Source of the DNA: Glandiceps talaboti
Lineage: Eukaryota; Hemichordata; Enteropneusta; Spengelidae
Reading direction: 5' to 3'
DNA length: 64,000 nucleotides
NCBI RefSeq assembly: GCF_964340395.1
Contig: NC_135567.1
Span: 17,142,806-17,206,805, forward strand
The notes beneath the pieces were generated by a model, which saw only the letters and a list, made by a program, of their open reading frames with translations, ran no database searches and was not told where the DNA came from. The translations under genes were made by a program, and so were the position numbers. Every line of letters starts with the position of its first letter. Position 1 is the stretch's first letter. Below are positions 1-13,500 of the stretch, piece by piece.

Positions 1-961
1 CCACTGGCCTTTGTATCAAGATACAGCAAGTGGACACTAGAAGAGTTACAGAAAATAAATAATTAAAGAATATGTCAAGACAAAATAACAAAACAAATTA
101 ATGTGGTAGTAATAGCTGTGTCTAACAATAACATGGTATGCTAATCAGTATCCACTAAGATTTTGAATGCCGAGTGTAAAAAACGTGCAGTATTTCTCAA
201 AGTCTGAATATTTGTGGTTTTCATTTAAGTCTTGTACCGGTTGTAAAACATGGAGAGAGTACAGGTGTGTGTGTACTTTCAGTAAATGGTTTCATGTTGG
301 TATTTATCCACTGTTTGAGATTTCAGTGAATAAATCCCACAATTAAAATGCGTTCTCAAGTCAAACTTCTGACATCTAGTAAAGTTAGTCTTAATCTTGG
401 TGTTTTGAAAGAGAGATAGTCAAAATCGAAATCCTCAGCACACAGAAAAAAGTACAGGATTCTGGATTTCTCTGTAATAATCTTATTGATTGTGTTTTTC
501 TGTGGATTTCAAAGAAAAATTCCCTTAATTGAGATAAAAAACATGACCTGCTATCCTTGTATTGTAAAAATTTGAATCAAAATTGTTGCTTGAATATGGA
601 CATTTTATTCAGAATTGTTCACCTTTCTATAACGAGTTTGTGATGGTATTTATTTATGGCGTGTGAATTTCAATGAAAAATTCCTTCAACTGAGACATCC
701 TAAAATCCCTTTGTCAAAGTTAGCCTTAATATTTTATTGTCAAAATTTAAATCCTTCTCAGAATTTAGAAAGTGTACTGGTGTGTTAGTGCTTTCTGTAA
801 TGATGCAGTGATTGACTGGATTTCAGTGGAAAGTTCCTTTAATTGAGATATTTTCCTAAATACTGTTTGTTAAAGTTAACCGTAAAATGTATTGTGGTAG
901 AGACGTAGTCAAAATCTAAATCGTTCTCGGAGTACAGCTAAGTTTGAAGTCAGATTCGCAG

Positions 962-1126
962 TTTGCCCTCTAAGCCAATTTAATGCACCACTGACGCACA
1001 CAATTTCTAGTGATGCACCAAAATTTGGTGTTCCCCTATCTCTTACTATGTGGTGACTCACAAGAAATGCCAGTTTTTCTCATTTTGACTCACAACAAAA
1101 ATTTGGCTATCATTAGAGGACACACT
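962..1126 (+). mobile_element. MITE family B, copy 1
   Basis: An element of about 165 bp with imperfect terminal inverted repeats (TGCCCTCTAA at the left, TTAGAGG.CAC at the right). Related copies lie at 20421-20681, 20964-21127 and 25385-25648, and a fragment near 11470-11530. It has no coding capacity and is probably a non-autonomous DNA transposon. Confidence 0.7.
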
Positions 1127-1608
1127 GCACATTCGTATTGTAGAGGTCGTTTAGAATTTCACTGTCAGTGACCCTTTTTAAGGACATCTCATTCACCTTC
1201 GCCTCTAGCCTCAAGACTTGGCACTCCTGCTAATAAATTCATAGAAATGTAACGTAAAAGTTTACTTTTGTATTTTTGAAATCAATTTGAGAATGCCCTG
1301 GGTCACCGCTTTGTTCAGTGACCAGTTTCATATGGTAAATCACGGGTTAATTTGCATAACAAATGTATGTTGTCCTCAGCGTGTCGACATTCATCTCAAA
1401 GTCACTGGCTGTAACAAGTAGTTGATTCAGACAATTTTCCTACAGCAAGACTCTTTCAGTCGATTGGATATTTGATTTAGTGCAACATACAATACACTGT
1501 CTTGTGTTAATGTTGTCATTGCTGGCATTGTATTTATGTTGCCATGGTGAGGTCACTAAAGGTCGGTGAGCCTGCCTGTTTTCATTCTTGCGGCCATGTT
1601 TGTTTGGG

Positions 1609-2009
1609 AGAGGTGATAAATGAATTGTTTGATAGCAGTGGTAAATAGAGTGATGTTACCTAATTTTTCGCTACTGACCCCAGACTTTCTAACACTTGTA
1701 TTTGAAATATGATATGAAGTATAAAATAATACATAAAATAAGAGGTGATGAATGAATTGTTAGATAGCAGTGGTAACAGTAGAGTGATGTTACCAAATTT
1801 TTCACTCCTGACCCCAGACTTTCTAACACTTGTATTTGAAATATGATATGAAGTATGAAATAATACATAAAATAAGAGGTGATAAATGAATTGTTAGATA
1901 GCAGTGGTAACAGTAGAGTGATGTTACCAAATTTTTCGCTCCTGACCCCAGACTTTCTAACACTTGTATTTGAAATATGATATGAAGTATGAAATAATAC
2001 ATAAAATAA
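1609..2009. repeat. Tandem triplicate, about 133-bp unit
   Basis: Three near-identical units begin with AGAGGTGATAAATGAATTG at 1609, 1741 and 1875. A minus-strand ORF across them (1689-2045) simply reads the repeat and is not taken as a gene. Confidence 0.85.
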
Positions 2010-2962
2010 TATATAATACAGCACTAATAAATACGACAAAGCCATAGTGTTTTATGAAATGTAATATGCAAATATATGCAAATTTCTCTCCTCAGTTACT
2101 TAAGCAGACTTCTCAAATCTTAGAAGAAATACTCGCAACACTGTACAATATTTTGTATGCCACATTCTTAATTGTAGGTGCGGAATACACTTCAAATTTC
2201 TCACTAAATCTAATTGTACTGAAGTCGTTACATACAATCGATTTCGAATCTAATTTGTCAAATTTAATAAATACTGTAAAAAAAAAGTTATGTTTATTTA
2301 GAAAAATGTGGACGATTTATTGCAGCTATGTTGTATAAACCTGTCTACTTCAGAGTGATCACTTACCTGTACATGTATGTGTGAAAGAGATTGTAAATTT
2401 TGTGTTGTGTCAATACTTATGAGAACAGATAACATTATATTTCTGTATGTACAAATGTGAATGTCCTTCTATTGTTGCAGTTATTTCTATAATATAATAA
2501 TTTTATTCCGTACTGTAGGCCATGGGCCTTAAATGTACATAACTGAACATAGAATAATGATCATGATTACAGAGGTATGTTCAACATAGCTAAATTAACA
2601 AGTCAGCTTATGTAGAGAGATTTTCTTCCAAAAGCTGTTTACGTATTTTCATGGCAAAGAAAATAAATTTCGCAAGGTTTTGAATGATGAAGGTGTTTGT
2701 TGACTGCATTAACAAGACAAAATTCCAATCATATGCTGGTGAGTAATAAAATTCAGAAATAAACTTCGATCTAACAAGTGTGTACTTTGGGCACACTAAC
2801 AATTAAGTAATAGAGGTTGACGAAGAAAACCAATAAATTTAATTTGAGGTGGTCAGACAATGGTGTTGTTCAGGTCATTGCTTTCATTTGTGCTTGTTAT
2901 TACATGTTTGTAAAAGTCGTTGGTGTCTCATAAATTTTCGTTGGTGTAGTATAAATTATTGG

Positions 2963-3380
2963 TACCTGCAATAAAATTTTATCTCATGCTAGAGGGTCAA
3001 AATAGAACAAGAAGGTTGACTTATTCTCAGTACCTGTAATAGTATTTTATCTCATGCTAGAGGGTCAAAATAGAACAAGAAGGTTGACTTATTCTCAGTA
3101 CCTGTAATAGCATTTTATCTCATGCTAGAGGGTCAAAATAGAACAAGAAGGTTGACTTATTCTCAGTACCTGTAATAGCATTTTATCTCATGCTAGAGGG
3201 TCAAAATAGAACAAGAAGGTTGACTTATTCTCAGTACCTGTAATAGCATTTTATCTCATGCTAGAGGGTCAAAATAGAACAAGAAGGTTGACTTATTCTC
3301 AGTACCTGTAATAGCATTTTATCTCATGCTAGAGGGTCAAAATAGAATAAGAAGGTTGACTTATTCTCGGTACCTGTAAT
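2963..3380. repeat. 68-bp tandem repeat, about 6 copies
   Basis: The unit starts TACCTGTAATAGCATTTTAT and contains CTAGAGGGTCAAAATAG. The copies are almost identical, so expansion or homogenisation is recent. Confidence 0.9.
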
Positions 3381-3568
3381 ATATAGCTTGCTGACATCAA
3401 TGGTAGAAGTTTCAAATATAACCAAGTTCTGCATTTGATAACAATAGAGACCCTTGAAAGTAGAACCTGCGATACGTACGGACGTCATTGGTACAAGTTT
3501 TGAATTGAATCGAGTTCATTTGATGACATTTAAGTGTATATATTGACCTTGACAATCCCAATTTTATC

Positions 3569-3616
3569 AGTCGTCTGATGATCGCTGAGGAAGCGTGAAA
3601 CTCTTGAGTAACGGCT
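3569..3616 (+). ncRNA. Candidate type I hammerhead ribozyme
   Basis: The catalytic boxes CTGATGA (3575-3581) and GAAA (3597-3600) are in the right order. Stem I pairs AGTCGT (3569-3574) with ACGGCT (3611-3616), including one G-U pair. Stem II pairs CGCT (3583-3586) with AGCG (3592-3595); the U82-U96 position next to the core is unpaired. Stem III is the palindrome ACTCTTGAGT (3600-3609), too short for one stable hairpin, as in minimal type I hammerheads that act as dimers. The predicted cleavage site is after A3610 (triplet GTA). Hammerheads of this kind are known in Penelope-like retroelements and retrozymes. I see no reverse transcriptase beside it, so this may be an element remnant. Confidence 0.5.
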
Positions 3617-4152
3617 TATAACATCCTTATTCTTTTGAATTAAGTCTATAATGCTCTGCTACTATATTGCATTGAGCACTGTTCTCTCCAGTGAGACACA
3701 TATGAATATAATTAGTTACAGAAACCAAGTCATTAAATTCTGACACCCTTAAGATATAGGGTCTAATTACATAGAGTTACAGAAACCAAGTCATTTCGGG
3801 GCTAATCAACTTGACAATAGAACCCTTTGAAATTAGAACATGTGATACGTACGGACGTCATTGGTACAAGTTTTGAATAAACCTAAGTAGTACTATATTT
3901 GTAAACTATCTATACTTGCATTGTTAGTGTGCTTAGTAACACCCTCATTTTTGTAAACTCGTCATGACAAAATATTTAGTTGTATCTGAACCACACCTGT
4001 GTTTTGTGTTTGCTGTAACAATAGCACTGTTTGCTTCATGTCTTGTTCTGACAACACAAGATGTCAACTCAGGTTTTGAAAGCCTTGTGTCCGGTAGAAT
4101 AGAAAATGTGTGTAAAGAACCAGGGTTGCTGTTTCGTAAATATACAAAGCTG

Positions 4153-4427
4153 CCAGGGCTCGACTTTTTTAGTAGTCCTGTGTCCACAATCTAGCAATTC
4201 TTGTCATGGGGCGACCATAATTCGTAGCTGGTAGCCTGCTCAGGCTACCACTGATTATGGGATGATTTAAATTATGAAAGATTTACAGACGTAAAAGTAT
4301 TTTAATAACACCCTTATTTCTAATAGAGGAACTCTGTTCTTTCTGTTCAAGAATATAGGACTATTGGTCACCATCGTTGGGCTACCATTTTCTGTGGTAC
4401 CCCACTAGGACTAGTTAATTTCCATTG
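4153..4427. mobile_element. MITE family C, copy 1
   Basis: It begins CAGGGCTCGAC and ends near ACTAGTTAATTTCCA. The interior ('AATTCTTGTCATGGGG', 'GTAGCTGGTAGCC') matches the full copy at 7970-8253. Confidence 0.7.
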
Positions 4428-4610
4428 CAGCCTTTATAAGCACATAGGATTAAAGCATTCACATTACAACCTATATCGTACCAGAATGAGGGTTGTAACA
4501 GGTAAAACTATCTCATTATCATAGTTTCTTATACCGTATACCATAACGTTGTTTTAGAACACCGATAAAGTTACAAAAATGTACATGTAAACTGACATAT
4601 ATACCTTTCC

Positions 4611-4875
4611 AAAATTTGCCGTGGTGGTGCTCTACTTCCTGTCTGTGTGTACCTTGGGGGTATACATGATATTACTCGGTTAATCATAGAGCACTGCTGC
4701 TTTCCTCAATGTCTGAACAATACAAAAAACATTCCTGATTTACATTTCTACAGAATACCAAAGGACAAAGCTCTAAAGAAACAGTACTATGACTGAGGTG
4801 ATGGTACCCCCAATTTGATTGAGGGCGCTGTTTTCTCAATTTCCTGTTTGCAGTCTGAAATAGCCTAATGTACCT
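4611..4875 (-). mobile_element. Dispersed repeat family A, reverse copy
   Basis: Reverse complement of 31212-31500, with a shorter copy at 56098-56244. Shared landmarks are CTGTCTGTGTGTACCTTGGG and the AGGGCGCTGT end. No coding capacity was recognised. The minus-strand ORF at 4684-4881 merely reads the repeat. Confidence 0.7.
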
Positions 4876-5642
4876 GCACACAATATGACATACTTTACCT
4901 TGTTAGGCAAACATTATCCAGGATACATTGAAATGTTGTTTTCTTTCAAATAACAATAAGTTTTAAAGTCCATTACATCAGGGATGTGTTTTGTTCTTGT
5001 TTCCATGGATACTATCGTATATCGACATCTGGGTTATTTGAATGGTGCTAATGCTATATAAGGCTGTAAAGAAAACCAGTCTGAGCAGACATGAGTCATA
5101 GGGTTCAACAAACTTTATAGAGGTGACACGCAAGCTAAAAGGCCAGAGTAGAATTTTCTGAAGTGCTTTTTGATAAGGATCTGGGTTATAACTTATAATT
5201 TGTGGCAGGTTACACGGTAATACAAAAAGATGTTTGTTGAGAATAAAGATATTGAAAATGGAATTTGATATGAGTTATGAGTTATCAGATAATAAGGGAT
5301 AGGTGCAACACCCCAAGTGAACATCAAATTTGGCGTACAAGAAATTGTTTGCATCAGTCCTGAGTCAAGCTTAGAGGGGAGGGGGGGACACGATACAATA
5401 CCATGGTAACGTAAGGGGACCGTCTTGAGAGTCAAAATGTTAAAAAAATAGAATTTGATAAATTTCACCCCAATGTGAATGATCCCAGGGCATCACAAGA
5501 AAATTCTGTACATCAGTGGTGTGTTAATTGACTTTGAGGGCTCACTGCATACAATGCCTCTGTACCATGGCAATGTACAGTACGGGGACAGTGTGCATGC
5601 TAAGCCAATTTGACATGCAACAGATACACCGTAATTCCCTAT

Positions 5643-6668
5643 AGTGTAAGATATGTCGTGTTGTTCAGCCCTATCAGGCTTCTAAACCACTGTAAGATAC
5701 ATCATGTTGTTCAGCCCTATCAGACTTCTAAACCACTGTAAGATACATCATGTTGTTCAGCCCTATCAGGCTTCTAAACCACTGTAAGGTACATCATGTT
5801 GTTCAACCCTATTAGACTTCTAAACCACTGTAAGATATGTCATGTTGTTCAGTCCTGTCAGGCTTCTAAACCACTGTAAGATACGTCATGTTGTTCAACC
5901 CTATCAGGCTTCTAAACCACTGTAAGGTACATCATGTTGTTCAGCCCTATCAGGCTTCTAAACCACTGTAAGGTACATCATGTTGTTCAGTCCTATCAGA
6001 CTTCTAAACCACTGTAAGATACGTCATGTTGTTCAGTCCTGTCAGGCTTCTAAACCACTGTAAGATACGTCATGTTGTTCAACCCTATCAGGCTTCTAAA
6101 CCACTGTAAGATATGTCATGTTGTTCAGTCCTATCAGACTTCTAAACCACTGTAAGATACGTCATGTTGTTCAGTCCTATCAGACTTCTAAACCACTGTA
6201 AGATATGTCATGTTGTTCAGCCCTATCAGGCTTCTAAACCACTGTAAGGTACATCATGTTGTTCAACCCTATTAGACTTCTAAACCACTGTAAGATACGT
6301 CATGTTGTTCAGTCCTATCAGACTTCTAAACCACTGTAAGATACGTCATGTTGTTCAGTCCTATCAGGCTTCTAAACCACTGTAAGGTACATCATGTTGT
6401 TCAACCCTATCAGACTTCTAAACCACTGTAAGATACGTCATGTTGTTCATTCCTGTCAGGCTTCTAAACCACTGTAAGGTACATCATGTTGTTCAACCCT
6501 ATCAGGCTTCTAAACCACTGTAAGATACGTCATGTTGTTCAGTCCTATCAGACTTCTAAACCACTGTAAGATATGTCATGTTGTTCAGCCCTATCACTGT
6601 CAGACTTCTAAACCACTGTAAGATACGTCATGTTGTTCAGCCCTATCAGACTTCTAAACCACTGTAAG
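5643..6668. repeat. 46-bp minisatellite, about 22 copies
   Basis: The unit contains CATGTTGTTCAGCCCTATCA and ends CTTCTAAACCACTGTAAG. Variants (AGATAC/AGGTAC, CAGCCC/CAACCC/CAGTCC) alternate. A single unit fragment occurs far away at about 11434-11461, so the monomer also exists dispersed. Confidence 0.92.
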
Positions 6669-6721
6669 ATACATGTATGTCCTATCGCTCAGCCCCATCA
6701 GACATCCAGCAATTGACCTTT

Positions 6722-7090
6722 CTCAGTTATTCTCTTCTAGCCGACACTTTCGATCATCGGAGAAGTAATGTATATCGCAAATCTCTACTGCCAACGAATT
6801 GTGTGTACAGCCTCTCTTAATTATTGTGACTGATAGTACACATCCTGTAAATGACTGTTTTCAGTTGCTCCCTTTTGGCCACCACTTTCGATCTTTGAAG
6901 CAGTAATTTATATCGCAAATATCTACCACCAATGAATTATCCGTAGAACTTCTCATTGCGAGTGACATTACCCAGCCTGCAAAGAACCTTTTTCAGTTGT
7001 TCCCTTTTGGCCACCACTTTCGATCTTTGAAGCAGTAATTTATATCGCAAATATCTACCACCAATGAATTATCCGTAGAGCTTCTCATTG
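6722..7090. repeat. Degenerate tandem triplicate, about 135-bp unit
   Basis: Units share CACTTTCGATC, AGTAAT.TATATCGCAAAT and CCAATGAATT. The second and third copies (from about 6862 and 6997) are close; the first is more decayed. Confidence 0.75.
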
Positions 7091-7290
7091 CAAATGTTGC
7101 AGTGCCAGTGTCCCAGGAGACAGACTTGACTAGCTTTGCTATTTTCTGTTCTCCCTTTTACCCAAGAATGTGAAATATTTATCCTTTTTTTCAATACTAT
7201 AACAAATAGGTACGAATAAATAAAAAAATAAATAAACAATGAAAATGATGATTATTCTAAATGTTGTATTTTCATTCTTGTTAATTACAG

Positions 7291-7544
7291 GCGAAAACAC
7301 TGTCAGCCGAGGTGGAGCCGTTTGTTCCTAGTCATGTTCCACCTGGTCATAGCAAGGATCCATTAGCAGCAGGTGATTCATTGAGAACTGCTCCCACCAC
7401 ACACCAGCAGGATAGCACTGCACTACCACCAACTGGTATGCACAATTCTTCTCCACAAAAAGACCCCTCAGCTTACCAGGATCTTGGCGTGGATGAGTAC
7501 CCTAGGTACATGACAAATTGTTATCCATTTGTACAAGATAATAG
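7291..7544 (+). CDS. SECISBP2L: SECISBP2-like exon A (conserved N-terminus)
   Basis: Acceptor ATTACAG at 7284-7290; donor AG|GTAAGA at 7545. It reads AKTLSAEVEPFVP near the start and CYPFVQDN near the end, both matching the N-terminal region of vertebrate SECISBP2L. There is no ATG at the expected position, so a short upstream coding exon is needed. It ends in phase 2. Confidence 0.9.
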
Positions 7545-10500
7545 GTAAGAAATTTTTTTTTAACTTTATCAAATAAGTTAGGGTATTTTGTAAGGCTATA
7601 ATTTCTAGCAATAAGAAAAGAAAAAGTTACAAAATGTACAACTTACAAGGTACCTTCAGGTCCTCTTTTGACTGTAGGTCTTGCTTGGCTTCTAATGTCA
7701 GAATTTAACATTCTGTCCTTGTTATGATGAACTGAGAAGGAAATTAGGGAAACTATTCCTTAAGTCTACACTTCTATAAATGAATGAGTATTTTCTAACA
7801 TTACGTTTTGCAAATTGCTTGTCATTTGTGTGCTGGTATCCCCTGGACAACACTAGTGCAGTAGAGTTTAGTTCAACAACTACTTTCTGACAGAACAGAG
7901 TGTAGATGATATGTAATGTTGTTCAACCCTAAATGGCCCTCTCAGAGAGAGCTAAGTGACATTCAGGGCTGAAAATTAACAGTAGTCCCATGCCCACTGA
8001 CTACCAATTCTTGTCATGGGGCTACCATAATTTGTAGCTGGTAGCCCACTCAGGCTACCTCTGATTATGTGATGAAGATGTAAGATTTATGGACATGAAA
8101 GTATTTTAATAACACACAAGACATATATTTCCAATAGAGGAAATCTGATTTCAGTTCAGGAATATGGGACTACAGGTCTTGGGCTACCAATTTCTGAAAT
8201 TGGTAGCCCACTAGGACTACTAATGAAAAAAAGTTAATTTCAAGCCCTGAATGAGATGGCATGGCAATGTGAGAAACAGCAGAAAAATAATGTACTTCTT
8301 GATTTTTTTTTCAGTGGTGTAACTGACGTGAGGTGGCAGCAAGGCGGCCTAGCTGGAGCATTAGCACAACCTTACCAGTCTTACCCTTCACACCCAGAGT
8401 TTTACCCAGCACCACCCCCACAACCTGTTTATCCCGGCTATTACCCAGGTTATACCGTCAACCCTTATACCGGTGGGTATCAACCCCACCACCTACCACC
8501 CCCGTACCCATCGTATAATATCCACAAACAGGGTGGAAGACAAGGTAAACAAGCAGGAAATAGGCAGTCCAAGGTAGGTAATCTTTTTAAACGATTTTAG
8601 ACGGTGTTTGGACGCTATTTTTGTTGCCTATAAAGTGTTACATATTGTATTCTACTTACTGAAGCACACTCATTCGTTACTTGATACTGGTATAACTCAA
8701 TCCTGGTATTTAGATATAATATATGAAAGATTTGATGACATAATTGTTGATACGCATCAACAACAAATCTGAGGAAATTCCCTGTCATTACATGAACAAC
8801 ACATGAATTGGATGGTTGGTAGAAAGTGACATGTTACGGCTACATGAATCGTTGTAAACATTATACTTGATTAGTTTATCCATAGTTTTATGTAAAGTAT
8901 TTTGTATTACTAACCAAAGTAAAAAACCGTCTAAACTCAGTCTGTGCTCCTTTAACCCACAGTAGCTGCAACTGAGATTCATCAAATAAACCAAGGATAC
9001 ATTCACTAAATTGGTTAATTACGTACAAAAAGACAGTAGCCCCGTCTACACGGCACTAAAAATCCTACCCGAGGTAGGATTCAGGATAGTTTAAAGCCCG
9101 TGTAGATGCAAATGCGTCCTGAACCTGTCCTGAAACCGTCCTGACTTAGGACACTTTTGAGAGGTTTCCTGAAACCCTCCTGACTTCGTCCTATGTACTG
9201 TCGAGACGGAACGCGCTACATCTACGCCGCAACCTTCCTACGTGTAGACACAAATCTATCCTACCTCAGGTAGGACTTGGGACTGCCTCATGTAGGACGA
9301 CCTATGTGTAGATGGTATCATTGTATACTCAGGAGTTCAGGAAGTAAAAAATGCCACTGTACTGTTATAGATCCATGTCAGCGATAATTGTACAGCGCTT
9401 TTAGTACAGTGTGGGAAAAAATTGATGGAAGAAATAAATTACTAGGTAATGAAGACTGTTTTCAACCTTGTTTTGGCAGAATAATCGGAGGAGAAATCGC
9501 TCTCAAGGCGGTGATAGTAAGAGTGTTGGTGTACAGAAGACAGCTAGTGGTGAGAAAGTTATTATTCCAAGTAAAGATATTAAAAAGAAGACTAAGACCG
9601 TTATATTTGTAGATGCTTCACAACAAACAGGTAGAATAAACTTTATTTTTATTTATACTTGATAGTTCTTTAAGTATATATTAAACACTTATCTCCCAAG
9701 AAGTCCAGTGAGGGCCATCCCTCATGGGTTCAGTGTTAATGCAGGAGGAAACTGGAGTACCCAGGAAAACATGAGTTTTTTCGATCGAGTCAAACTGAAC
9801 GACACTCTTCGTACTTATAGTGTGGTAAATTTAATCAAACCCTGAATGGGTTTGAACCCCGACTGCAGTGGTAAGAGGCAAGTGGTTTGTTTAACCGCTC
9901 AGCCACCGACAAGTGATTTAACCACTCGGCCACCGACAACCCTGAATGGGTTTGAACCCCGACCGCAGTGGTAAGAGGCAAGTGGTTTAACCACTCGGCC
10001 ACAGACAACCCTTGTATGATAACAATCTAGGAATTCTACTATGCAGGTATGCAATAATGTTTTCAGTATTGCACTACAGTGAAAAAATTGGTAGGAATAG
10101 GTATAGAACTACATTGGTAATTGTACTGATTATAGAACCCTGGTGTGTCTAGAACTCGTATTTTAGGTATAGAACTACATTGGTAATTGTACTGATTTTT
10201 GAACCCTGGTGTGTCTAGAACTCATATTTTAGGTATAGAACTACATGGGTAATTGTACTGATTATAGAACCCTGGTGTGTCTAGAACTCGTATTTTAGGT
10301 ATAGAACTACATTGGGTAATTGTAGGGCTTGAAGTTTACATGTACAGTAGTCCCATGTCCACCGACTACCAATTTTTGTCACAGTGAAAATACCACTAGT
10401 ATGTATGTATGTATGTATGCACCAGTGCAAGTAATCTTTGGTATATATTTGCATGAGATTTAATACACACCCTTAGACATTGTTAGTTCTAAGGCAAAAT

Positions 10501-13500
10501 CAATTACATTGGTACCAGTGCATAGTGGGGATGTAGAAGCAGTCAAGTTGAAATGTTGATTATCAGTTAGAAAATAATTAATTGCAGCCATTAAAATCAT
10601 CAAGTCCATATGTAATGTTTTAAGCCTGTTTTTACTGCATTGTGAAAGAATAGCAATGCTCATCAGTGTTCAATGTGATTGGGTAAAGGATCCTGCTGTG
10701 TTTATTGTGTATCTGTTATTGTTAGTCTAGAGTTGAAATAAATGTCTAGTGCTGTGTCAGTTTAAAATTGAGATTTATGAACTCCAAAGATTATTTGATG
10801 ACATTTCTGCAAAATTGAAATTAGATTTTCAGAAGTGAAATATGAAACTCTTGTCAAATGTGTTAGGCAAATTTTTTCGTATTAATATGTGTTACGATAA
10901 TTCTGATACTCCACAATAGAAATTAGGAACCAGCATATCTACCAAAGTAGACAGATTTAGAGTAACCTAAGTAGGAGTGACCTATGACCTTTGTTAATCT
11001 GTAGCAGGTTAAGTAGTCAGGGGTCAAAATACAACTCGGTCTGTTAGCTGCCCATTTTGAATATAGACAGACAGCATATTACCAGAGATCTCTAATCACC
11101 GGAATTTTCAGGTATGATGTTGCAGGAATTCATTTTGAGTGACTGTATTGATATTTGGTGTGAATTTAGTGATATTTTTGTGGTGGTAGGTTCATACATT
11201 GGAAGTCAGAATTAAACCATGCAATGATTTGCTATTTATAGATGTCATATTTGCATTATACCACTGGTCATTCTACTCCTAGTGAAGTAGAATTTAAAAT
11301 TTAGGTCACTTCCTGTAGATTGAAAAGTCAGATCAAAACTATGTAAGATTTTATTTACTGACGACACTAATTTTATGCAACAGATAAAATTGTGTAGGAA
11401 ATGGGCGTGTTTGTTAGACTATATTACAGAGAGTCATGTTGTTCAGCCCTATCAGGCTTCCTTGATGAGCAGTATGTCCTCTAATGATAGCCAGATTTTG
11501 TTGCGAGTCAAAATGAGAAAAAATGTGAAACAACATTTACAAAGTCTGTGTTTGTAACTCATTACTTACAAAAGTTGTACAATAACAAACATTTTATACA
11601 CATATTGATGTATTGCAATTTATAGAGTTACAAACAAGGACTTGGTATATGTTTCATGTTTATTTTTCAAGAAGGAAGTCATGATAAAATAGTTTTATAA
11701 TTGAAAAATCCAAAATAAATACCCAATCCTCATCCATATGGCCACTTTGACTCTGGTATTTCTTGCAAAGTATTACCCACGTGTGTAATCTTCCACACAC
11801 ACACAAAAAAACAGTTTGACCTCTAACAGTAACACGTTTGTGACCCTAACATCTCCATAAATTGTTTGTATATTGGATCATTCCTGTTATCATTTATGGA
11901 TGGACTAGTCCATTATTGGAATAAAAGGTGGTAAACATCAGCTGCTGTCTTGAAGCATTTTGACCCCTCACATTTTTGTGACTGTCTGAAACCCCATTTG
12001 GTTACATATTGGATTATTCCTGTTATCATCTATGGATGGACCAGTCGGTGGTGAACATCGTCTGCTGTATCATAACATTTTCACCTGTAACATTTCTGCG
12101 ATCCCCAGCCTGACATCCCCTAATTTGTTTGTATATTAGATTATTCCTGTTATCATCTATGAATGGACCAGTCCATTATTTGAGTAGTAGGTGGTAAACA
12201 CCTGTGTAATTTCCATGTCATCATTTCAAACTTTTTACCGTCACATCTGTTCAGTATCAGAACGCTATGATAACATGCATATGTATTAAAAAAATACCTC
12301 TGTGATCGGGGTACAACCCAGAGGTTAAGGTCAAGTCAAATTTCAAGTTCAAGTCGGGATAGTGTCGTGTGTGCTAAGATTATTATTGTATGGGGAGTTA
12401 CACTTTGTGAAAAAGTCTTTTCAAAGAGGATTAATTTTTGGAAGTTGTTGGCATTGATTTATTTCATAAATATATTAATATTTATATATATTTTCATAGA
12501 CAGAAACATGTGGCCACTTTAAAGTCACCATATGGATGACATGAAGGGGTAATTATTTTGGATTTTTAATTCTTAAAACAACTCTGCTTTGTTCCTACTT
12601 GAAAAAAAAACATTGTGACGAAAGATATACTAAATCTTTGTAACTCAATAAATTGCAAAACATTAAAAATTATTTGAAATATTTGTTACTGTATGTAAAA
12701 TAGAATAATTTTTACACATCTTTTTTTGATGACATTGTATTCAGTTGCAAACATAGAGTCTGTTCCACCTTGGGTGTTTTTTTAAGTCGGAAAACATAGA
12801 GTTGTCTAAAATGAATACCCAATTATCGTCCATGTGGTCACTTTAATTTTATAGTTAATTTGTCAAAAAAGGTCAGAAGGTGAGGATGATTATTGAGTAG
12901 AAAGATCAGTGGGTTTTATACTCCGTTCTCATGGACCGAAAAAAAATAAATAAAAAAAATAAAAAATAAAAAAATAAAAAAATAAAAATCTTCCTCAGAG
13001 ACAGACACAATGTAGGATGCTTTCTCAGTGATGAAAACATGTATGCCTGAACAGTTGCCAAAAACGTGACAGTGTACCATAGAAATGACGTGATGTTTTA
13101 TCAGGAGATATAAAGTATGATACTTTATCAGGGTGACAACAAAAATGACATGTTATCTATAATAAAATGTATGTTTTATCAGCCACACTAAATAGTATTT
13201 TTAATCAGTCATAAAAAATATGTGATATCTCGGGGGAAAATCAGTCATTTGATACATTGTATGTCAGTGTGATATCTCTGAAGTCAGTTAAGTTGATACT
13301 TTTATCTCATTGTGCATTCGACTCAACATCACTACTGCCACTAAACAACATTAAATTCCTGTAGCATCGTAGTCAGAGATATGTTTGTGAAATTATTTAT
13401 ATCATTGCAGATTTCCCAGATGACCTAGCAAGTCAGTCGTTAGCCGAAAGACCTAGCACTTTTCGTAAAACTAAAGCTAAAAATAGACGGAAAACTCAAA

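Larger units (their letters stand above)
1..7290. other. Region upstream of the first recognised SECISBP2-like exon
   Basis: No convincing coding exon was found here. The ORFs are short, overlap repeats and have no recognisable domain. The stretch holds degenerate repeats of roughly 180 bp (about 190-930), a MITE (962-1126), a 133-bp triplicate, a 68-bp array, a hammerhead-like motif, two MITE copies, a 46-bp minisatellite and a 135-bp degenerate triplicate. The first coding exon of the SECISBP2-like gene (about ten residues in vertebrate relatives) should lie 5' of 7291, either hidden here or outside the window. Confidence 0.6.

Noticed and set aside
3964-4194. 76-codon ORF with a hydrophobic N-terminus resembling a signal peptide
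   Set aside because: Its 3' end overlaps MITE family C, there is no homology, and an ORF is open on the opposite strand over the same stretch.
5643-6668. CRISPR-like appearance of the 46-bp repeat
   Set aside because: The repeats are contiguous without unique spacers, and the genome is animal; an ordinary minisatellite.
9840-10010. Functional tRNA gene
   Set aside because: A and B box-like parts are present but duplicated, mutated and joined to a SINE body; no complete cloverleaf was found.
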